Assembly: GCA_036346205.1 (NCBI GenBank)
Contig: JARFJB010000110.1
Location: forward strand, 57,501-121,500
Source: Vesta saturnalis
Taxonomy: Eukaryota > Arthropoda > Insecta > Coleoptera > Lampyridae
Direction of reading: 5' to 3'
Length of the DNA stretch: 64,000 nt
The translations under genes were made by a program, and so were the position numbers. Below, one piece after another: positions 11,621-21,358 of the stretch (position 1 is its first letter; each line of letters opens with the position of its first letter). Under the pieces are notes generated by a model. That model did no database searches. It saw only the letters and a program-made list of their open reading frames with translations, and was not told where the DNA came from.

Positions 11621-13039
11621 CATTCAATATATTCATACATATTGCTAATTATTGCAGTGGGTTTTTATTATTTGCGTTTCCGTATTTTATAGATTTGTTT
11701 GACACTAACTTTTCTGTAAGTGTCATACTTTCTGACGACCATAACAATAATAATAATTAGGTGTAATCGTAGAAATATCGGACTATCGACTTTATATTAA
11801 AACTCACGATTTAAAAACCCAAAAGATATGTATTTCTAGTTATGAGTTTAAGTTGTGAAAGTTTACATTTCCATATTTATAAGTTTTATGGCGGTAAATT
11901 TGATTTGTTTGACCATAAATTAAACAAATTTAATGTCTTCTTTAAGTATGTCTGTACAAAACACGTCATATCAGACAATCAATTTCTAGTATTAAGAAAA
12001 TTTTGGGCTTCAATTTTAACTTGAATATCATGATTTAATGACTATTGCAAATCACAACATGCAACTACTTACTGTATTTATAGTTATGTATATTTGTAGA
12101 ATGATGTTTGATTACATTTTCAAACGAATTTCTTCGTAATGTTTTCACAATATACCTAAGCAACAATACTTTTGCGTAACATTCTTTGGTTTTATTTCTT
12201 ACTGTGGTAATTTTGTAATTTCACCAACTTTGGTGAACAGTGCATGACATACATGGATATTACACGAGTTTCCTCATATATCCCCCCTCATTTCGTTTCA
12301 AACAGAATGCTGCACAATTATTAATTGATAATGTTGAGAAATTGGCTAACCTATATATTGCATCAGATCCTGACACATTATGTCGTTTATTTCTACACAT
12401 ATAAGATCCATTGTGGCATATTATTAATACAAATTATAACTACGGTCACATCAATCAAAGTTTGCATACTTCAGGTACAGTGGGAAGAATATTTTTAATT
12501 ATATGAAAAGTGGTAAACAATAAAAATGAATAAGTTGTAACATAACAATCTGTTTATGAATGTATTCAACGTTTTTAGTATAATTTCACAACGCAAAGCA
12601 ACAAAATTATATTTTCATCAATCTAATCTAACTGCATTACAACATTATAAAAGTCATGCAGGTAAAGTTTTAATATTTGTATATGACTGTAACGTTTACA
12701 CAATATATTGTAATATTATACAATTTTGCTCAGAATGTTACTAAAACCAACAAATTAACCAATACAGAAGAAAGTTTTAGACTCTCTCAGTTTCAATACT
12801 ATTTTAATGTTAAAACTTACATAATCTAATTTATATCTAACGTTAGTACAATGAAATTATGTTTTAAAACTTCCATCAAAGAAATTAAAAGATAAATAAT
12901 AGACCATATGACTTGTTTGTAACAAAAATGAATCAAAAAAGCTTATCTAAAGTTATTCATGATTACAACACGCAATTAAAATATTTGTCTTTTGGATATT
13001 AAATCATGCATTTTTTATTTATGTATTATACAAATTTAG

Positions 13040-13440
13040 ACGTTTGTAGTAATCGATAATAGCTTTAAAAGGTTAATTGAGTTGTCAAAATAAATTTAGG
13101 ATATATGCAAACACAAATATAAACCAGGAATTACAATAACAGTATGTTCCGTATTTAAAAGTTAACTATATGGTCGAATTTTACTTTAGTAAAGAATAAC
13201 TAGATCTAAATAAATATTATTAAACTGCCTTGAAGCAGAAAAATTAGAACACCCTCTAACGAACAAAGGCTAACAATGAAAAGGTCATAATTAATGTATA
13301 AATTTTAACAAAACTACATGAAATTGTAATGTAAATGTAAAGTTGTGAAAAACTTTAATTTGAAATTGGTAAAAGCACTCACAAATGGAATCTTGATATA
13401 CCAGTTAAGGATCTAATCAAATCTAACCAAGAAATAAACA
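13040..13440. repeat. Second diverged copy of the 17.8 kb repeat
   Basis: The match to 17,990-18,270 is strongest from AGTAAAGAATAACTAG onward (about 13185), through ATTATTAAACTGCC, GCTAACAATGAAA and TAAAGTTGTGAAAAACTT. The hammerhead end at about 13045 is too altered to fold (CTGANGA is lost). Confidence 0.6.
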
Positions 13441-13520
13441 TCAGATACTAATAATAACAATGATGATAATAATAATAATAATAATAATAAAAAATAAATA
13501 AATAATAAAAAATAATAATT
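13441..13520. repeat. TAA-rich microsatellite
   Basis: TAA and AAAT repeats precede the first I-like fragment, the same kind of junction seen at the other I-like copies in this window. Confidence 0.85.
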
Positions 13521-13521
13521 T

Positions 13522-13645
13522 CATTGGTATTGCACCACTCCTCAATGAGTCTCTTAATCAAGGTATTCCTTGAAACGCCTTACAAATGCCATTACAAGGA
13601 ACACCTTCATTAGAGAATCATTGAGGAGTGGAACAATAACAATGG
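13522..13645. repeat. Long hairpin: two 51 bp inverted arms with a 22 nt loop
   Basis: Left arm 13522-13572 and right arm 13595-13645 are inverse copies with about seven differences. The shared core includes CCACTCCTCAATGA and, near the loop, TTCCTTG. The transcript would fold into one long stem of roughly 50 bp, pre-miRNA or siRNA-like in shape. It directly precedes a truncated I-like fragment, so it may be a by-product of template switching during retrotransposition. Confidence 0.85.
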
Positions 13646-14220
13646 AACCTGCAGGCGCATAACAATGATTATAATAGAACGACATAAAGAGTTAGACGAA
13701 GCTGTGAAAGCAGCTAAACAGGCCACTGTGTCACCGTAAACAGAGATGATCAACGATATCCTGCTGCAGGATACACTAAGACACACTGACCAAGAAATGG
13801 CACACGTCTGGAAACACAGGTACAACCAAGTATTCTATCCATCAACAATTAACCGCAAAGAAGAGGAACTAATAACACGACTTCGAATTGGGCACATCAG
13901 ACTTACAGACATTCATCTACTAATAGGAGGAAGAGTAAGAAACTGTCCTCAGTGTGGCGAAGTTTTAAACGTACAAGACATACTAGAGCAAAGTGAACAC
14001 TTACAAAGCTATCAGAATGAAATATAAAATAAACGATACAAAATCACTTTCTACAACAACGGAAAAACCAAACACCATAGGCTTGTTAAAAGATACAAAC
14101 CTATATACAGAAATTTAACAAGCAACACTACACACTTACACGACAGTAAATCAATCAGATGCAATGTTTCAAGGACCTCCGCTATCGACGCACATTATAG
14201 GCTGGAAAAGCAAAAAAAAA
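13646..14220 (+). pseudogene. I-like non-LTR retrotransposon, 3' fragment (end of RNase H plus C-terminal domain)
   Basis: The frame reads HKELDEAVKAAKQAT, matching the end of a retrotransposon RNase H domain, then after a stop the C-terminal block VWKHRYNQVFYPS, EEELITRLRIGHIRLTD and a Cys/His cluster (CPQCGEVLNVQDILEQSEH). That block matches the C terminus of the fuller I-like ORF2 copies downstream. It is truncated on the 5' side, where the long hairpin lies. A degenerate form of the family's terminal hairpin (GGACCTCCGCTATCGAC flanked by ATGT/ACAT) is at about 14163-14196. Confidence 0.75.
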
Positions 14221-14264
14221 TAATAATAGTAAAAAACGTTTTATAATAATGTAACATTTTTTTA

Positions 14265-15734
14265 GGGAACTTGAAACAGAAATAATAAGTTACCGCTCAT
14301 CGTTTAAGAAAATACACAAATACCTATGCAAGAAAATTTGATAATACATTATTTAGTGAAAACCCATCGAAATTCTTTAGAACGTTAAATTCAACAAATA
14401 TTTCTCATCTTAGTTATCCACATAATAATTATATGCTGAATTATTGGAAAAATATATGCGAATATAATAAAAATGCGTCTTGGTTAAATATCATAAACTG
14501 CAATGTCAATCACGCTTATTGGCAGGAAAAAAATTATATTTCTAGGAATGATTTACAGGATTAGACAATATTCAAAATGACTGGTTAAAGAAATTTAATT
14601 CTATTCATAGCCCTGTACTTTTTTGGTTTAATGAAGCACTCAATAACCCTTCAATAATTCCAAAATTTTTGTGTACTGGTGTCACTTATATGCTGTTAAA
14701 AAATGGTGAGTCAAAAGGTCCTAAACATTTTCGGCCAATTACTAGTTTACCGACTGTTACATCTATTATTGCAGGTAAAATCCAAAATCATTATAAATTT
14801 AACAATATAGAACAGAAAGGTTGTGCTGAAGGAACTCAAAGGTCTAGAGAACAGCTAACCATTGATACTGTTATTACGAAACGTGTAAAGAATACGAAAC
14901 GAAATTTATATATGTACTATATTGATTACAAAAAAGCTTATGATTCAGTACCACACGACTGGTTATGTCAAATTTTAGAAATATACAAAATTGACGATAA
15001 ATTTATTAAATTATTGAAATGTCATTATGGAACATAATTATTACGAATGGTTTTTCTAAATTAGACCCTATAAAAATTGTACGTGGCATTTTTCAAGGAG
15101 ACACCTGTTTACAGTCTAAATTACTTGACACAACTGCAGGTTTTACAATTAATTTTAAAAATAAGATTATTTTAACACATTTACCTTATATGGACGATTT
15201 GAAATTATATTCAAGGTCAGATTCTGAACTTCAAAATTTAATTGAAACTACGAAATTAGGTAGTGTGTGCTCAACTAAGTGTTATAAAAGGAGTACCTAC
15301 CATAAATCCTGCAATAATAAACGATATATCAAAATTATTACCAAATAAATGTATAAATATCTAAGTATGAAATAAAATTTTATTTTAGACAACAAACAAC
15401 TTAAAACTTAGTTTAAAAATACCTAGAAAAAATCAAAGTTCTTCTTAAAACTAAGTTAAAATAAAAAAAAAATATTTATGGCAATAAATTCTTGGGCGGT
15501 TCCTTCAATTTCATATTCTTGTGTAATATCAAAATGGTCCGATAGATTCTTTCAATACATTAGGTAAATATAGATATTTACATCCTAAATCCTCTGTAGA
15601 AGAATTATATATTGAAGGTGGTTTACTAAGTTTATATAGTACATGCGAAAACCAATGTGAATTATTGAGAAACTATTTTTATTTGTTAGGTACTCCTTTT
15701 ATTTACAATTTTACAAGACTAAATTTAAGTAATA
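14265..15734 (+). pseudogene. R4/Dong-like non-LTR retrotransposon, reverse transcriptase part (5' side of an interrupted gene)
   Basis: Reverse-transcriptase blocks are readable: KGPKHFRPITSLPTV, EQKGCAEGTQRSREQLTID, MYYIDYKKAYDSVPHDWL and LPYMDDLKLYSRS with the catalytic YMDD intact (about 15186-15200). The combination resembles the R4/Dong group, whose single protein carries RT followed by a restriction-like endonuclease. A stop and frame changes lie near 14,562, 15,030 and 15,340. The protein frame runs LNLSN at 15720-15733 and is then cut by the 3.2 kb inverted-repeat element; it continues at 18,928. Confidence 0.75.
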
Positions 15735-16055
15735 GTAGTGATTAAGGGCCGGTTCTGGACCAGTTCAAGGTCACTCGCCCTCTGGTGGTGAGAAATGTAA
15801 GCTTTTGGATTTCTTCAAGGTCAAACTTTTGGCGGGAAATTTAAATTTTAGGAGCTCGCTAAAAATTTCAATGTCACCATCCTCATTACAAGGGCAAACG
15901 TTTTGGCGGGAAATTTGTATGTCAAGGTCAGAAACTAAAAATAGACATTGCAATGTCATCATCATATTACAATTCTTAGAAGTCTAAAAATAGAGTTTTA
16001 AAGGTCAAAGATTATTGACCTACGGTGGTGTCATATTTCTTAGAAATGTAAAAAG
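15735..16055. repeat. Left terminal inverted repeat of the 3.2 kb element
   Basis: It pairs with 18615-18925. It contains TCAAGGTCA three times (about 15764, 15814 and 15911), two further AGGTCA-type half sites, and the repeated phrase TTTTGGCGGGAAATTT (about 15828 and 15901). Confidence 0.85.
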
Positions 16056-16203
16056 GTGAAAGCTAAAAATAGAAGTTGCAAGGTAATCATGCTTAGAAAT
16101 CTAAAAGTTTTTTGAGTAGGTTAGCAGTTTTGAAAGGATGCATGTTTATAATAAAAAGGCTTCTCCGGGAATGCATGATTCAGTAAACTTTTGATTGCTA
16201 GAA

Positions 16204-16377
16204 ATGGTGAAAGTAATAAGAATGACAAGAAGAGAAAGAAATAAACAATTATTAAGTATTGATGAGAGAAAGAAAAGACTCGAGGTGTTAATCAATAAAG
16301 TAAAAGATTTGCGGATAGATTTCGAGTTGTATGAGCTGAAGAAAAAAATGAATCAACTTCGAGTGAATGTGCCATGA
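16204..16377 (+). CDS. Short basic, possibly coiled-coil frame, unrecognised
   Basis: A 57-codon frame starts ATGGTGAAAGTAATAAG and encodes a Lys/Arg/Glu-rich peptide (TRRERNKQLLSIDERKK, later FELYELKKKMNQL). The heptad-like spacing of Leu/Ile suggests a helix. It is on the opposite strand to the two larger genes in the element. It could be chance; no regulatory evidence was seen. Confidence 0.3.
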   Translation: MVKVIRMTRRERNKQLLSIDERKKRLEVLINKVKDLRIDFELYELKKKMNQLRVNVP

Positions 16378-16720
16378 AAAGTATTAAAAATCAAGGTGCG
16401 TTGTGATTTGAATGAAAGGCGCTTTAAAAAGTAAATAAGTAATTACAGTGGTGTATGTTATATTGCATAAAGGAAAGGCACTTAAACAGTATTCATTTGA
16501 ATAATAAAATACAGTGTGTGTAGGCATCTAACAAGAAAAAGTGGATTAGAAACAAAAAATCCTTAAAAAGAAGTTCCCGTATGGTGTAATTGAATTTTCA
16601 TATAAAACGAGTTTCTTATGATTTATACAAATTATGCAGGAAGAAATGACATTGTAACCTTTAATGATATAAAATGTGTGTATGTTTCAAAATAAATATA
16701 CTCTTTTATCATATAGCAGT

Positions 16721-17485
16721 TTAATCGTTAAGTAAAAAATTCTGAATTTTTGTATATAGACTAAACAACACCAGATTGTAAGATTCAAGAAATTCCAATC
16801 TATAGCTTATTATATCCTTTAAATTGAATAGTTCTTCTATACTATGTGAGTTGAATGTGCAAGAACAGCAGTTGTAGTTTTCTATCATAACAGTTTTCAA
16901 AATTCTGTCATATCCTTTAATTAATTCCCAATTGTAATAAACACCAGGATTGCTAGATAGAGATTCATAATGTTGATCATAGATTATAACTTCTTCTTCG
17001 TTTACATTTGACCAGTCAATTTTATTTTCAATTTCTTGGAATCGGAAAAATTGTAATTCTACATATAAATGCCATCTTAGAAGCTCATTCCTTTCCTTCA
17101 TATCCAACACTACATAATTGCTTTGATCACAGTTAGCACACCCAATACGCACTACTGGTGCAAGCTTGAGGTGCGTACTGTATCCAATTCTCATATGTTT
17201 TGCATGGTGAGTATCGTTCGATAGTTTACAATAAATACAATCGATTAAGTATTCATTAGCTGCTTGTTTATACACCTCAGATAAATCATATGACTGTCTG
17301 TCAGTGTTAGAAGAATAACCTTCATCATGTTTCTCTTCATTTTTATTTCTATTGCCACCATCACTATTTTGACAGCACCAACAACACAAGGTAAAATTGT
17401 TATTGCAACTATGTGGGGTATCCATATATAACGGTGAACTTCTGAGTTTAGATCGTTCCAGAAATGATGTTATTGCTTCCTGCAT
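16721..17485 (-). CDS. Unrecognised cysteine-rich protein inside the 3.2 kb element
   Basis: An intact frame of about 254 codons from the ATG at 17485 (an in-frame GTG lies at 17515). The N-terminal third contains a Cys cluster (LCCWCCQN), followed by a low-complexity Asn/Lys/Glu stretch. The middle holds two CxxC pairs (CIYCKLS and IGCANCDQ) about 32 residues apart with His residues between them, a layout that could bind zinc. The C-terminal half is rich in aromatic and acidic residues, with a further Cys cluster (NCCSC). No catalytic motif of a transposase, polymerase or helicase is visible. It lies 66 bp downstream of a second small gene on the same strand, so the two may be co-transcribed. 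One unproven idea is an accessory zinc-binding protein taken from a small DNA virus (a parvovirus-like source); I cannot test this by eye. The frame is uninterrupted, unlike nearly everything around it. Confidence 0.6.
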   Translation of the reverse strand: MQEAITSFLERSKLRSSPLYMDTPHSCNNNFTLCCWCCQNSDGGNRNKNEEKHDEGYSSNTDRQSYDLSEVYKQAANEYLIDCIYCKLSNDTHHAKHMRIGYSTHLKLAPVVRIGCANCDQSNYVVLDMKERNELLRWHLYVELQFFRFQEIENKIDWSNVNEEEVIIYDQHYESLSSNPGVYYNWELIKGYDRILKTVMIENYNCCSCTFNSHSIEELFNLKDIISYRLEFLESYNLVLFSLYTKIQNFLLND

Positions 17486-17581
17486 TATAACGACTGTACT
17501 TGCTTGCAATTGCACTAGGACTAAACGCTGTTTAAGAAATGATTTTAGTTAAATCGTGTGGGTGGGGTTGTGGTACTACTA

Positions 17582-17800
17582 TTAAAAACTAAATGTTATG
17601 TTTGTTGTTTTCCCGACTGCACCCAAACTACTCATGAAGACATCCCTCGTGTTTAGCTGCTTTTTAAATCCTTCCATTCGATTTTCTTCTGTCAAATACT
17701 CATAAAAGCGTTGAGGTAATATACATTTAAAATCATCCGTTTCCATCACTATACGTTCACCATACTTAGTATTTATTATGAAAATGTAAACTTTCACCAT
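17582..17800 (-). CDS. Unrecognised 72-residue protein upstream of the cysteine-rich gene
   Basis: From the ATG at 17800 the frame encodes MVKVYIFIINTKYGERIVM, then DDFKCILPQRFYEYL and a C-terminal GKTTNITFSF. Alternating hydrophobic residues at both ends suggest a small beta-rich fold. It ends 66 bp before the next gene and has no internal stops. I do not recognise the family. With the downstream gene it forms the only apparently intact coding unit in the inverted-repeat element. Confidence 0.5.
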   Translation of the reverse strand: MVKVYIFIINTKYGERIVMETDDFKCILPQRFYEYLTEENRMEGFKKQLNTRDVFMSSLGAVGKTTNITFSF

Positions 17801-17813
17801 TAACACTCATAAT

Positions 17814-18287
17814 AAAATACTTATCTTTTTTGGGACTTTTTAATGGTGTACTTTAAATTATACAATCTAAACGTTTCGATAACACTTACAGTTATCTTCG
17901 TCAGTAGTAATGTTTGTTAAAAATTGTTAAAGATGTAGTAAACAATTTTGTCAAATTTGAAAATTAAAACATAAACATAAGCCTGCTATTAGTATAACAG
18001 TTTGAAACATAAAGCCAACTATAAAATTTTTAGTAAAGAATAACTAGGTCATAAAATTAAATATTATTAAACTGCCTCAAAAATGACAAACCAGAACACT
18101 CTACGACGAAAGCCAACAATGAAATTTTCCAGCCAAAAAACACATTTAACAAAATTTAATCGAGTTATGATGTAAGTGTAAAGTTGTGAAAAACTTCAAT
18201 TTTAAAATGATAGAAGCATTCGCAAATCCAAACATTACATCAAATAAAAATTAAAAAATCCCAAAGAAGATAAGTATTTTATTATTA
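17814..18287 (-). repeat. Hammerhead-bearing Penelope-like/retrozyme-like repeat flanked by short inverted repeats
   Basis: The segment is bounded by a roughly 36 bp inverted pair (17814-17849 against 18250-18287; shared core AATAAAATACTTATCTT, then TTTGGGA). Between them is a sequence found again, diverged, at 13.0-13.4 kb and 11.4-11.6 kb. It lies in the 3.2 kb element upstream of the two minus-strand genes and looks like a later insertion. There is no coding frame. Confidence 0.65.
17850..17925 (-). ncRNA. Hammerhead ribozyme motif, type I-like
   Basis: Read on the minus strand the core is CTGACGA (17898-17904), then A, GATAAC, a 7 nt loop, GTTATC (a perfect 6 bp helix II), GAAA (17874-17877) and CGTTT. 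Helix III would be the minimal, self-complementary AACGTT, so activity might need a dimer, as described for short-helix-III hammerheads of retroelements. Flanking bases can form a broken helix I (CTA with TAG, then ACAA with TTGT). Hammerheads of this kind are known from Penelope-like elements and retrozymes. Confidence 0.7.
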
Positions 18288-18614
18288 GTATTTATTACTT
18301 CCACATTAATCACTTTATACCTTTTTGATATTTCGAGGTCACATGCACTTTTAAAAAGTTTGCAGTGGGTGCTTTAGTTTAACCCTGCTAATTCCATGTT
18401 TAACAATTACAAGTTGCTAACTGACTGATCTCAACACACCTCGCTGTGGTTTATATCACAAAAATGTGTCCTTGACTTAAGTACCTATGACAACTTGTTA
18501 AATACACACACCTACTTTTAGTTTAGTAAATTATTTCACCTTGACCCAATTTAATAAGCACCATTTGACCTTGGTCTACTTTTTAGCATAGACAACGCAT
18601 TCTTCTTGTTTCCA

Positions 18615-18925
18615 TGAATTGATTCTATTTTTATACTTCTAAGAAATGTCATACGATACCCCTACAGGTCAATAACCTTTGACCGCACTATGTTTAGACT
18701 TCTAAGAATTGTAATATGATGACATTTCAATTTCTATTTTTAGCTTCTGACCTTGATAAATTTACCGCCAAAAATGAGGATGGTGACATTGCAATTTTTA
18801 GCGAGCTCCTAAAATTTAAATTTCCCTCCAAAAGTTTGACCTTGAAGAAATCCAAAAGCTTACATTTCTCACCGCCAGAGGGTGAGTGACCTTGAACTGG
18901 TCCAGAACCGGCCCTTAATCACTAC
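18615..18925. repeat. Right terminal inverted repeat of the 3.2 kb element
   Basis: Inverse of 15735-16055. It carries TGACCTTGA three times (about 18749, 18836 and 18888). Two related sites (TTGACCTTGG at about 18562 and CCTTGACCC at about 18539) lie just inside the arm. Confidence 0.85.
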
Positions 18926-18927
18926 TA

Positions 18928-19700
18928 GCAATCAAAACTTAAATTTTGAATTAAAAGAAAATTTTAAATTATCCGGTATAAATAAAGTTATTCATAGTAA
19001 ATATCCTGCAATTCTAGATTCAGAAGAGATTGACGAAATTTTATCTACGGATTGGCTAAATAATGGAAAGCTATACATTGAAACTGGGGGATTCATGTGC
19101 GCTGTTCAAGACGGTGTCATAGCGACAAATAACTATAAAAATCATGCCATAAGTCTTCAAATTTCAGAATCGTTGTAGGATATGAAGTTCTATCACTGCG
19201 TTTATAGAACGCATCATTGAGGGTTGCCCAACTTTGGTATCTCAGGATTATCTTTTTCGCCACAACCGAATTTTCAAAATTCTACATCAGCAAATTGCTA
19301 AAAATAGAAAAAGAATTGACGCCGTAAGGCCTTATTATTAGTACTCTCCTGTACCTGTTTTAGAAAATAAAAAATTTATCCTATATTGGGACAAAACTAT
19401 ATTAACTGATAGTCATACTCATAACAAACCTGATATAATAATAATAAAATCGAAAAATCTGCTACAATAATAGATATCGCTATTCCACTATCTTCTAATA
19501 TCAAACAAGTAGAAACCGAAAAACAACGTAAATATGAAGAACTGACGATGGGGTTTAATCAAAATTAATTTAGTACCTATTGTAATTTCAGCTACAGGGG
19601 TTGTTTCTAAAAAAAAAGAAATTAAGCTACATCTATCAAAATTAAATTTTAATTCAAAATGCCATATTGTTCGGAAATTTTTAAATCAATTCAATAATTA
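18928..19700 (+). pseudogene. R4/Dong-like retrotransposon, C-terminal zinc-finger and restriction-like endonuclease part
   Basis: It continues the protein cut at 15,733. Blocks: WLNNGKLYIETGGFMCAVQD, then a decayed Cys/His region (GCPTLVSQDYLFRHNRIF after frame changes), then the endonuclease-like part ILYWDKTILTDSHTHNKPD with IDIAIPLSSN, equivalent to the PD...D motif of restriction-like endonucleases in R2/R4-type elements. Several stops and frameshifts occur (19,177 onward). The element ends in AAAT repeats at about 19,815-19,838. The same C-terminal domain recurs at 47.9-48.4 kb. Confidence 0.72.
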
Positions 19701-19856
19701 AATATAAATTGCACTAAATTTTAATCTTAATCTTATATACATTATATTTACCTAAAATATGTAAAGGTTCGATCATTCTAAGCCCCTTTATATAATATGT
19801 ACCACATTTGTGAGTTTAAATAAATAAATAAATAATAACATTAATAGTAATTCTAA

Positions 19857-21358
19857 CGGAACGTAACTTATCTTTACCTACGACGAAGTGTAGATCTATG
19901 CATTTCTGCAGAAAATGCTCGGCCTGCATAGAGATACCACGGTTTACCTTGGGCGACAGTTTAATCGAAAACTTAGCTGAATTTAAATATCTGGAAATTC
20001 GATTAGATCAAAAACTTAGGTGGAAGCCATATATTGACGAACTCACAGCTTCATGTAAGAGAAACCTTAATATTTTAAAATCTCTCACACATACGCGATG
20101 GGGTTCAAATCAAGAAGTGCTTCTAGGCATACACAAGGGTCTGGTAATCAGCAGATTGGACTACGGATGTGTAGCATATTCTTCTTCAAACAAAGTCGTT
20201 TAACACCTTTAAACTCCATATGCAATCAAGTTATAAGGTATGCTACTGGTGCGTTGAAGTCATGTCCGGATACGTCTCGTTATGCTGATTCTGGATTGGA
20301 GACACTTTATCTTCTTCGCAAAAAGCTCACTGCGTTATATAGATTGAATCTGCATAGATGTATAAAACATCAAATTTTGTCCATCTATCAGAAGAATATA
20401 GATATAGGATGGAACTAAAACGTCTTAGATACTCATCGTTTAGGTCATCAATTATAGTGGAGGAAGGGAATATATTTACCGTGATGCGGTAAATTTAAAC
20501 CCTGGCTGCCTAATATTCTACACATTAATATAGATCTATTACAAATAAGTAAAGACTCTTCACGGGAAACAATAGAGAGGTTTTTTCGCTGAAATTATCA
20601 ATAGGTTCATCGGGTATCAGTTAATGTTTACAGATGGGTCCTAGACGCAGAATACGACGGGATGTGCTGTTAAGCATGGTGATTTTCGTAAAGAAACTTA
20701 CACTTTCTAGCCAAGCCTCCATCTTCTTCTGCGAAGCGTATTTATATTAATAACTCTTAAAATATGCACTACGGAGAAAAGTAACAAGTTGTTGATATGC
20801 ACAGGCTCGTGTCAGTTCTGGCGGCTATACAAGCAGCATTCACTGAGGACAGAATTATATCAAACATACTTATGGCAAGCAGACTTTTAAAACAACTAAA
20901 AAAGCAAGTCATTTTCATGTGGGTCCCCAGTCATATTGGCATCACAGGCAATGAGGAAGTTGACGCTTTAACCAAAAGAGGCAGTTGCAGGACTTGACGC
21001 TGAAGTTGTTAGCATCTGCAATCTAAGCGACGTTAAAATATATTGTAAGGAAAATATCAGAAGACTGTTTCAAGCGAACATTTTAACCTCTTGTTGGACA
21101 CTCAAGGTACAATAAGAACCTTATACAAAAGAACAAGTGGTGCTACATAGATTTAGCTCGGGTCACATGGCTATTTAATGAGTGGTGATTTGCAACTCTA
21201 GTGTGTTGATAAGGCTTTGAATGTTGACCACATTCTTAAGGAATGCCCAAAATATTTTGATCACCAAACAATTCATTACAAAGAGAATGCCGACATATCT
21301 GACAAGTAAATACTGATATTTTTAAAGGACAATGGTCTTCTAAACAAAATATTAAGTT
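19857..21358 (+). pseudogene. I-like retrotransposon, 3' half (RT thumb, RNase H, C-terminal domain)
   Basis: The RT thumb reads FKYLEIRLDQKLRWKPYIDEL, then LVISRLDYGCVAYSSSNK. RNase H is recognisable by LMFTDGS (about 20,630), with stops after it, and by IFMWVPSHIGITGNEEVDAL (about 20,915). The C-terminal domain is heavily frameshifted, ending FLKDNGLLNKI at about 21,352. It is cut from its terminal hairpin (21,657) by a 264 bp insertion that holds the tRNA gene. Confidence 0.78.

Larger units (their letters stand above)
11063..13440. other. AT-rich non-coding stretch with two Penelope/retrozyme-like repeat remnants
   Basis: No supported gene. Two segments (11396-11620 and about 13040-13440) resemble the better preserved repeat at 17840-18270: shared strings include AGTAAAGAATAACTAG, ATTATTAAACTGCC and GTAAAGTTGTGAAAAACTT. 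The rest, including several 60-codon frames, shows nothing recognisable. Confidence 0.6.
15735..18925. mobile_element. 3.2 kb terminal-inverted-repeat element of unknown family, inserted at TA
   Basis: The ends are inverse copies starting GTAGTGATTAAGGGCCGG on each side; the arms run about 310-320 bp (15735-16055 and 18615-18925) and are well matched. TA flanks both ends (15733-15734 and 18926-18927). Removing the element and one TA joins LSN to SNQNLNFE of the R4-like protein in frame, which supports a TA target duplication. Inside are two adjacent minus-strand genes without recognised homologues, a short plus-strand frame, and a secondary repeat insertion (17814-18287) with a hammerhead motif. 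No transposase of a TA-targeting family (Tc1/mariner, piggyBac) is visible, so this may be a non-autonomous or captured element. Confidence 0.85.

Noticed and set aside
16721..17800. Calling the two genes in the 3.2 kb element viral
   Set aside because: The Cys-pair layout suggests a small-DNA-virus accessory protein only loosely; without a profile search this stays a hypothesis.
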